From: Rostrohypoxylon terebratum
Taxonomy: Eukaryota > Ascomycota > Sordariomycetes > Xylariales > Hypoxylaceae
Length of the DNA stretch: 64,000 bases
NCBI GenBank assembly: GCA_022497145.1
Contig: MU385932.1
Coordinates: 62,001 to 126,000 of the forward strand
Direction: 5' to 3'
The number at the start of each line of letters is the position of its first letter. Position 1 is the stretch's first letter. Below the pieces are notes generated by a model. The model did not search any database, was not told the origin of the DNA, and was given only the letters and a program-made list of their open reading frames with translations. Made by a program: the position numbers and the translations under genes. Shown here in pieces: positions 56,808 to 64,000 of the stretch.

Positions 56808-58103
56808 TTAGTGCTCACAACGCTTGGAACGGGTGGACTTTGGATCATTGTCCCGCTTTAGTCCGTTGATAGCTCCAGTTGCTGCGTAAATTGTAGATGT
56901 CAGAAACACCATGGCCCACGAGAAGCGAAGATTTGGCTGTACACGGCGACCGGCATTCGTACCGACAGGAGTTGGTTTTGGAGCAATTGGAGCTGGAGTG
57001 GCCGGGGTAGGGTGTGCCGTAGGTGTATGCACGATCACAAAAGTACTGGTGACAGCGTGAGGTCCCGTGTACGATGGAGCGACTGTGGTGTAAACGTAAC
57101 CTGGGCTGCTGTGTACGGTCTCAGTTGGAACTGGAACTACCATTGTCGTAGTGGATGGACCGACAGTTGGTAGCGGGAGTGGCAGGGTCGCTTCAGATGG
57201 AGCGACAGTCACTACTGTCACATTTGGCACCGGTACTTCTGTGGTTGGAGCAGGCTCCACGACAATAACTGTTGCACCGTTTGTAGAGGTGCTTGGATCG
57301 AAAGTAGAAGACCAGACTTCCAACGAGACAGTCACAGTGGGCGGATCTGGCAGCGTAACAAAGGTTGGGTTGACAATGTCAGGAAGTGGGGGATTTCCAT
57401 AACCGCCAGATGGTAGCTGTGTTGCCTGAGTTGGCTGAGGGTGATTGCCGTAGCCACCAGAAGGTGCATTTGTTGGCTCGGATGGCACATTCGTTGATCC
57501 GGAGGAAACGTAAGTCGAACCAGAAGGGTGGCCATAGCCACCGTTGACAGGGCCAGATGTGCTAGAGCCGTATCCGAAGCCATAGCCGTCATTATCATCA
57601 TAGCTGTTGCGAGGAACCAGTTCGGCGTTGTCATTCTCAACAAGATCTTGATATAGTGGGATCAGATCCTCAGGGTCCACATCTCCAGGCCACTCAAGGT
57701 AGAGGGGAGCCAGGTTATTCTCAGGGATTGTGGTCATAATTGGGCTGTGGATATGTGAGGAAACGGTCGAAGATCCAGCTGGGCGACTAGTATCGTCACC
57801 GGTGCGGGTTGGGTGAATAGAAGTCGACGTGGAGGTTACGGCGGCGACACTGGTCTCATGAATGGTTCGAAGTTGGGGAGACGGGATCTGGAGAATCTTG
57901 GTGACTCTGGACACTGTGGTGAGTGGTCTAGACACGATGTTCTCCGAAAGATTGCTCGCAGCCATGACAAGACCGATTTTAGCCTCAGCCGCTGAAGTTG
58001 CTTCAGTCTCTTGCTTGTTAGCGGCATTGATGGCAGCAGAGTTGGCAATTCCGTGGCACGATGCCAGGAGGCAGACCACAAAAGCCTCATACAAAACGCG
58101 CAT
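56808..58103 (-). CDS. Secreted or membrane-anchored Ser/Thr/Pro-rich protein (431 aa)
   Basis: No catalytic domain seen. The N-terminal signal peptide (MRVLYEAFVVCLLASCHGIA) leads into a region rich in Ser, Thr, Val and Pro, likely heavily O-glycosylated. A Gly/Tyr-rich segment with short imperfect repeats (GGYGHPSGS, SGGYGNHPQPTQ, SGGYGNPPLP) lies at about 185-245. It is followed by a long Thr/Val/Pro stretch (VTVSLEVWSS, TTTMVVPVPTETVHSS, HPTPATPAPIAPKPTP). Near the C-terminus is one hydrophobic helix (FSWAMVFLTSTIYAATGAI) followed by a basic tail ending RSKRCEH. The basic tail argues for a type I membrane protein rather than a GPI signal. The architecture resembles fungal cell-wall or surface sensor proteins; the function is unknown. 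Single exon. Confidence 0.75.
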   Translation of the reverse strand: MRVLYEAFVVCLLASCHGIANSAAINAANKQETEATSAAEAKIGLVMAASNLSENIVSRPLTTVSRVTKILQIPSPQLRTIHETSVAAVTSTSTSIHPTRTGDDTSRPAGSSTVSSHIHSPIMTTIPENNLAPLYLEWPGDVDPEDLIPLYQDLVENDNAELVPRNSYDDNDGYGFGYGSSTSGPVNGGYGHPSGSTYVSSGSTNVPSEPTNAPSGGYGNHPQPTQATQLPSGGYGNPPLPDIVNPTFVTLPDPPTVTVSLEVWSSTFDPSTSTNGATVIVVEPAPTTEVPVPNVTVVTVAPSEATLPLPLPTVGPSTTTMVVPVPTETVHSSPGYVYTTVAPSYTGPHAVTSTFVIVHTPTAHPTPATPAPIAPKPTPVGTNAGRRVQPNLRFSWAMVFLTSTIYAATGAINGLKRDNDPKSTRSKRCEH

Positions 58104-61100
58104 GATGATCCGTTTATTTGGGATTATCTGGTATGTGTGTTTAATGATGTGGTCTTCGAGAAACTGCCGGGAAACGAATAGAACGAACGGCGAAGAGAAA
58201 AAGGAGATGAGAAGAAGAATGTGTCGAGAGGAGTAGATAGAAGTGTGACGTTAGGTGTTAGAAATTGAATCTTATTTTTTTCGTGGGAGAAGTAGGAAAA
58301 CAGGAAAACATTGTTCCTGCTGAACTAACATGTACAACATCCAGGAAAGAACGGGATCAGTACACTACCAGCAGGTTCGCCGTTCTAGGGAGATCACGTT
58401 GGGACATAAACGGCAGTTGCTTTGTGTTTCTGCAGTCTTTAGGTGGTTAAGTCTGGGTGTCAAGGCAGGAGGCACCTGAGGGGATACACAATGTGTATCA
58501 TTAGAGGGCAACTGCAACTCTCTCCTAATCTACGATCCATTTCTATTATTGTGGTTGCCTAAACATCAAATTATAAGCCTATTTCAAGATTCTATGTGTT
58601 GAATATTTCAACGCCTGGTCAGCAGCGGAATAAGTTACGGCACCCGTAGTGAGGGTGGAAATTCTTTTTTCGAGGGGTTGACCGTTGATATCATTATACA
58701 GATCATGTAAAGTATACTATGGAGGACATAATGTTTCTATACAAAATAATACAAATTGGCATGGTACTAGGTAATTTAATCACGTTTCCTGAGAGAAATA
58801 CACAACCTTGGGAGTGACTTTCCCGTCTCTACCTGTCCGTTACACGCCTCAATCAGTTCCTGTAACTTGTACCTATGGTAGCAGTTGAACGGGTAGCTAC
58901 GCCTGCCCCTAATTAGCATAAGATGAGGTGTTTGCCAAATAGGCATATAATTAGAGTAGTGGTTCAAGATATTCTTTTACATTAGTAGGTGTCATCTATG
59001 AAGCTCCGAATACCTAGCCAGTCTCTTACAATATATCCGAGTATTAATGGGGAAGCATTCGTGAATATTGTAGATATCCCATGAAGAATTTCCAAGGCTT
59101 CAATCGAGTTTCTACGTCCCAAATCGAATACCTACTTACCTACGTATTTACCTACATATTTATAGACCCTCTCTTAAGCTTAACACTACTAGGTAACCTG
59201 CCTAGTACCTAGCCACTAAAGTCATGATGATGGAAGTACGTACATATGTGGGTTACACTTGGTGTGGGCATTTCCACTCCTTGGCCTCAACACACTTGGG
59301 CAAGGCTCTCATCATAACACGTCAATTTCCTAACATGATTCTCGTTGTGTACGAGCTAGGGATTCACATGAGGCCACTTACGAATGAAACGAACTCAATA
59401 TAGGTAATCAAAAGTTCTAGGTTCCAAGCACTCCGGATACAGCATTGAAAATATTATTCTATTGGGGACAGATAACATGAAGTGGCTGATCACCATGTTA
59501 GGTGTATAGCGTTTGGTCATGCAGCTATGGTTGTCACGGCGAAGCCGCATGTGGTGTTTGGCCCTTGAAGATATTATGTGTGAGTTGCGAACTTCAGCAA
59601 AAAGCGACAACTTGTGTTTGACCAGTAAAGAGGTTAATTCAATTCTGTACACCATTATCGCATTGTAATAAAAAGGTGATAATCCCGAGAACGTTTCCAT
59701 CTAAATTATCTCATTTTAATGTCGTCATATGCCCATATGAGAACCCAGATGTGTTGTGTTAAGACCGGGAAGTGCGGACCGACTTTCGGGTGGATGAACG
59801 GGAGTGGTGCGAAATCGGCCTCGGTAAAGAAAATCGGTGGCTTGCGAGGATGCTAGGCTTGCCGCCCGAAGGGTATGGACAATGACCTGGTTATATGTCA
59901 TAAACCCACGCGCGAAGGTAAACACCGGATTCCTAACTCATCTACTTGAGTCGAGGCCAATCTACATATAGCAAAGCTAAATTTTGTAGTTTCAACTCAT
60001 AGAAGGAGTTTAACTTAGGTCTGGCATGTGTTGCGCATTTAGGCACCTAGGTGGTCGTTCCTAGGGCTGATCTGATTGTACTATATGTACCTAGTATCAA
60101 GACATGTGATAGACAAAGCAAAGAAGACTCAGGACTTAGTTCCGTCGAGCTCCATCTGCCTCGATTCCTGAGTGGAACTTATCGACGTGGTTCCGCACAT
60201 GAGAAAAGACTCTGGGGCGCAGAAGCAATCGCGGAACATTCCATTTACATAGGTGAGCATTAATAAGTATTAGTCTGGGTTAGGGGAAACGCCAGACTGC
60301 CTCGCCAACGACGAATGAGCGGTGTAATTATGCTGTAGGTGGCGGGGTGCTAGGGTACTCGAACAATCACCTACCTGAGTGTAGAGATTGAAAAATGGTG
60401 ACGGTTCCTGTGACGGATGATCTTTGTGCATGCATATAATTTGAAGCAGGGGGTCAAGTGTCTACATAGTATTGGGTTTCTGTGACGTCGTCACGGAAGT
60501 GAATTCAATCCAACTCTTTTGTACGTCACATCCCGCGGCAAGAGACAGACTGGTTAACCTTTGAGGAGAAGATGGCTATCCAAAGGGGAGCCAGTCTTGT
60601 TCACCTACAATGTAAAATCTGGAACTCGATGGCTCACCACCAGTTCACCATCACACGTGCATGTGCTCCCAATCGACCAGCAACAGAGCGGGAGGAGATA
60701 GTGGAGTGTGGGGAAGAGAAGACTCCAAATAGTGGCGCCAAGGCGGGGGAGCAATGCGGATACCGTGCCGAGAGAGGAGGGAGATCCAATCTATCTTCAG
60801 CTCGAGTGACCATTTCGAGATAATGATCGTACGTGAAACTCAAATACTTCGATGCAACTCTCTGCAAAGTCTTCCGATAAGTAACATTCTTGACGATGAG
60901 CGTTTTCTTCACCGGTCATTCGAATTAGGAAAAACGTTGAAAAAGCCGTTGAAAACAGAACACATTCATATGTGTCTCTTAAATCGGGCGTGTTTGCGAT
61001 TGTTCGGATGGATACGACCCTGTCTCAAATGAAACTCGACTTTATGACAGATAAAAGACGTCTAGAATTTGCCTCTTTCCCTCTAAGGTAGTAAGGTCCG

Positions 61101-62387
61101 AGGATTGGTTATCTCCATATTATTACCAGCGCCACAATCCGGGGTTTAGGTGAACTGGCTGTGATGTTAGCATTATCTCTCTACCTTGTCAGTTCAAATT
61201 GCATGATTTAGAAAAGAGAAAGAAAAAAGTAGTTTGAGGTTATTAAGATGCTGTGTGATCGTGTTGTGCTGTCTTCTTGGCAAACTAGGAGATGATGTCA
61301 AGGTTTGTAACTTGGAACTGGGAATATTTGTTGATGCAAGAAGTCTTGAGATGGATATACGAAGTACTTTGGGACGCGATGGATCTCTATTTTTACTAAG
61401 GAGGTAGGGGCTAGGTCTCCAGCATAGGCCACTAAGAGGTCAGTGTTAGGTCCAGCGTAGGACTATTTGTCGCTAGGTAAGGTAACGGCAACCTGAACGA
61501 CCTGAAATAAGGGGCATCTAAAACCACCTAAACTTCAAGAGCAACCCGGCAACCCCAGGACCCAGCTGGCGACAGCCCAGACGGCCAAGTCGATCATCCA
61601 TTTCATTCGTGGCTTCCCGGGTTTCTCGAAAAGCGAATAATCAAGTAGTTGCTATGTCGTGTTGTTATCCGGTAGATCGGAAACCGTGACTCGATTTTTA
61701 TCGTTCGTTGTTCGTTGTTCGTTGTTCGTTCAGTTAGTAGTAGTTGGACCTGGACTGGACTGGACTGGACTTTTAGACTTGGACTTGAACTTGAACCTGA
61801 ACCTGGACATTGTTCAATTGTTCCTTTTTCTTTCCAACTAATTACTACCACTGGTCTAAAATCCTGTCAATCCTGCCAATCCAATCCGCCAAATCCGAAT
61901 AATAACATTCATCACCATCTCTACAATTTGTATCACTAGCGGCGACTGATCAAGTGGTCGCTGCACTGCATCTCCTGCATTAACTTGAAGCTTTGGTCAT
62001 TCGTCATCATTGTTTCTCAACTTTTCCTTTTTTTGCTACATGACTACGAGAATCTTGGAACTAATTCGGCAATCTCCTTGACACCATTCACGCAACGTTC
62101 AAGCCACCGTACTCGTTTCATCTTGCGTACTTTCCATGGCAGGAACCAACGAAGGCGACAAATCGTAATCAATTATTTTTTTTCAATTGCATTTCCTGTA
62201 TTCAACAAACTCGAGTTTAATATTTCGGCAATCCTTCAACCCGAGTGCATCTCGCCAGCCGACGAAAAATATCGACCATTTATTTTCCGATCATTGTACC
62301 CCGTCTCGTTAATTGCGCGCACCCGTCAGCAATCCGTACGACTCGACGTGTCGCGATTGCTCGTCTTTCGTTTCGTTGCAATTAATC
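58104..62387. other. Gene-poor region, 4.3 kb
   Basis: Promoter of the surface protein on the left and the long leader of the UBL3-like gene on the right. It contains CCTAGG/TACCTA motifs at about 59195-59215 and short tandem repeats at 61704-61730 and 61746-61806. ORFs are short on both strands and show no known pattern. No RNA gene was recognised. Confidence 0.55.
61704..61730. repeat. Tandem heptamer TTCGTTG x3.9
   Basis: Three full copies and six bases of a fourth, followed shortly by a GGACT-type repeat tract at about 61746-61806. Both probably lie in the promoter or leader of the UBL3-like gene. Confidence 0.85.
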
Positions 62388-63187
62388 ATGCCGGACGCGA
62401 AATCCTCTTCTGCCAGCGGAGATCAGGGAGCTAGAGAAGAGACACCGTCAGCAACTCAACCCGTCAGCGACGTCGAGATGGAAGACTTATCCAAGACCAA
62501 ACCCAAGCCTGCCAGTCCAGAGACCAATCCGGACATCTCAAATACCGAAATTCAAGACACCGAAGCCGCGCCTACACCGATACCCGTGCCAGATAAAGAT
62601 CCTCCTGTGGGAGAGTCGACTACTACGAAAACCCGCGGGAAGGCTCCTGCTAGTGACGATGCACATGAGCTTACGATAGACCCCGTGACTACCACAGCCG
62701 AAGGCAGTGATCTAGCAGTTGATATCATGCTTCTGTTGACCTCTGGTGCGCGCCATCCTTTTCGGATCGACGAAAAGTACCTATCGAAACGTAACGTGAC
62801 TGTGACTGGCAAGACGGAGGATGGCAAGATGGACCCGTTCAGCATTACAGTCTATACACTAAAGGAGCTTATTCTGAGAGATTGGAGGAAGGAATGGGAT
62901 AGCCCGCCTCGAGAACCCAGTGCTATAAGGCTCATCCATTTTGGCAAATTGCTCGAGGACCGTAATCAACTCAGCCGTGAGTCAACAATTCTTGTTCATG
63001 CGATTTTTATGCTACAATCGTCAGATGCTAACTTGGTATTCTTGCAGACTACAATTTCAGTCTTCAAAGAAACGTCGTTCATATGACCGTCAAACCCCAG
63101 GACTTAATAGATGAAGAGGAGGCAGCTAAGAAGGTCAAAGACTCCGGGAGTCATCGTGGTCGCAGTGGATGCTGCGTCATCTTATGA
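62388..63187 (+). CDS. UBL3-like membrane-anchored ubiquitin-fold protein with CaaX end (242 aa)
   Basis: UBL3/MUB proteins carry a ubiquitin-like fold (Rad60-SLD-type, PF13881-like) and are fixed to membranes by prenylation; they influence vesicle and plasma-membrane protein sorting. Exons are 62388-62976 and 63048-63187; the intron 62977-63047 has a GTGAGT donor, TGCTAAC branch and TGCAG acceptor. The first 100 residues are acidic, disordered and rich in Pro and Thr. The ubiquitin-like domain covers about 105-215: SDLAVDIMLLLTSGARHPFR, ITVYTLKELILRDWRKEW, IRLIHFGKLLEDRNQLSHYN, then VVHMTVKPQD. The protein ends SGCCVIL, a CaaX box with Cys239. The terminal Leu predicts geranylgeranylation, and Cys238 could be palmitoylated. 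The splice is required to reach this end, which supports the model strongly. Confidence 0.92.
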
Positions 63188-63939
63188 TCTGGTGCTCGAG
63201 CTTCAAGGGCTACTTGACAAACGAAGTACATTTCGATGCGGCGGCATCACATCCTGTTCTTAGAACCGCCCGAATGATTTGGGGATAAATATAGGCAAGA
63301 CGGGCAATTGGCATCTATGTGTGGAAATGAATGCGGATTCTGGGCATAGGGCGGCGTGATAGGTCTTGATTTTTTCCTTTAGCAGCAGAAATTGAAGCAG
63401 GCGATTGGGACGAAGCTATTGCTATAGTCAATGTCAGGTAAGAATTCTTTCCAAATGTGCCCCAGGAGCATGGATACCATGAATAGCTCAAAGGGGGGGT
63501 AAGGCCGGGAGGAATAGCGACTGCTTCTCGTTTGCTCTTTTTTCATATAGCATCGGAGAACACAGCCAATATCTGGCGTACTATATTGTGCTTATAGTAT
63601 TTGCACTATACCGGTTATATTGACCATATAAACGAATAATGTGGTATATTGTGGCCACTGTCTATACATATTATTGCTGTTTTCATTTGAAAGAACGGAA
63701 GACGTGATTGAGAATTGTCATGGGGTCCAATGCCCATAGTTTGTCTATTCTAATTATCGTACGCATGGGCATGGATACGAGATCAGGTCCAAATCCACGG
63801 CTACCGAACTCAAAGTGCTGTACACTTAGGTCAGGTATAAGACGGAGTCACCAAACTGACTGGTCAATTACCATCTAGTACCGTCGTTCGCACTGCCACG
63901 ATACAGAGACGAAAGGATAATCCACAGTGTCATCGTCCC
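63188..63939. other. Intergenic, convergent
   Basis: 3' flank of the UBL3-like gene and of the partial gene at the right edge. AT-rich, nothing recognised. Confidence 0.5.
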
Positions 63940-64000
63940 TTAGATCTTTAACTTCCTCTCCATCTCGTCGTGCACACTAACAGCGGCACGTTGTTCCTCG
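63940..64000 (-). CDS. C-terminal fragment of a gene cut by the window edge
   Basis: The minus strand from the edge reads EEQRAAVSVHDEMERKLKI followed by a TAA stop at 63940-63942. The charged helical sequence looks like a genuine protein end. Only 19 residues are visible, so neither family nor exon structure can be judged. Confidence 0.35.
   Translation of the reverse strand, partial: EEQRAAVSVHDEMERKLKI

Noticed and set aside
59395..59700. 101-codon minus-strand ORF
   Set aside because: No family resemblance and no neighbouring exon; probably chance.

Overview
The window is genomic DNA of a filamentous ascomycete (Pezizomycotina, most likely a Sordariomycete). Genes are spaced 0.3-4 kb apart on both strands. 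They carry short GT-AG introns, mostly 45-110 nt, often with a CTAAC/CTGAC branch site. The protein families include fungus-specific ones: Egh16-like secreted proteins, UstYa/DUF3328, DUF6594, DUF6590, caspase-like C14 and fungal rhodopsin-like membrane proteins. No rRNA, tRNA, CRISPR array or intact transposon was recognised. Multi-exon models were built by hand from splice signals and checked for an open reading frame and a total length divisible by three.

Layout. 0-24.6 kb: the 3' part of the splicing factor SYF1; a small three-exon ascomycete protein; a monocarboxylate-type MFS transporter; an Egh16-like secreted protein; the CCA-adding enzyme; a pisatin-demethylase-like P450; an unknown basic protein; an F-box protein; and an FLC/TRP-like channel. 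25.6-34.3 kb is an accessory stretch: a decayed ankyrin-repeat gene, a small acidic ORF, a DUF6594 membrane protein, and a nine-exon gene joining a caspase-like domain to a C-terminal DUF6590 domain. 34.6-42.6 kb: a type-B carboxylesterase, a seven-helix rhodopsin-like membrane protein, and a compact ribosomally synthesised peptide (RiPP) locus. In that locus a secreted 116-residue precursor with five 14-residue repeats lies between two UstYa-type oxidases. 42.9-64 kb returns to housekeeping genes: TTI2, FIG4, EMC4, AP-1 beta-adaptin, a Ser/Thr/Pro-rich surface protein and a prenylated UBL3-like protein, plus the tail of another gene at the right edge. Large gene-poor gaps lie at 48.0-51.1 and 58.1-62.4 kb.

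How the genes fit together. The clearest system is the RiPP locus at about 39.3-42.6 kb. The precursor would enter the secretory pathway, be cut at the Lys-Arg/Arg-Arg sites after each repeat by a Kex2-type protease, and have its repeats, all ending in Asp-Gly-Phe, oxidised by the two flanking UstYa proteins. The neighbouring membrane protein and esterase might belong to it, but nothing in the sequence proves that. The second unusual element is the caspase-DUF6590 gene, next to DUF6594 and ankyrin sequences. These are families that recur in fungal accessory and self/non-self-type gene sets; that link is inference.
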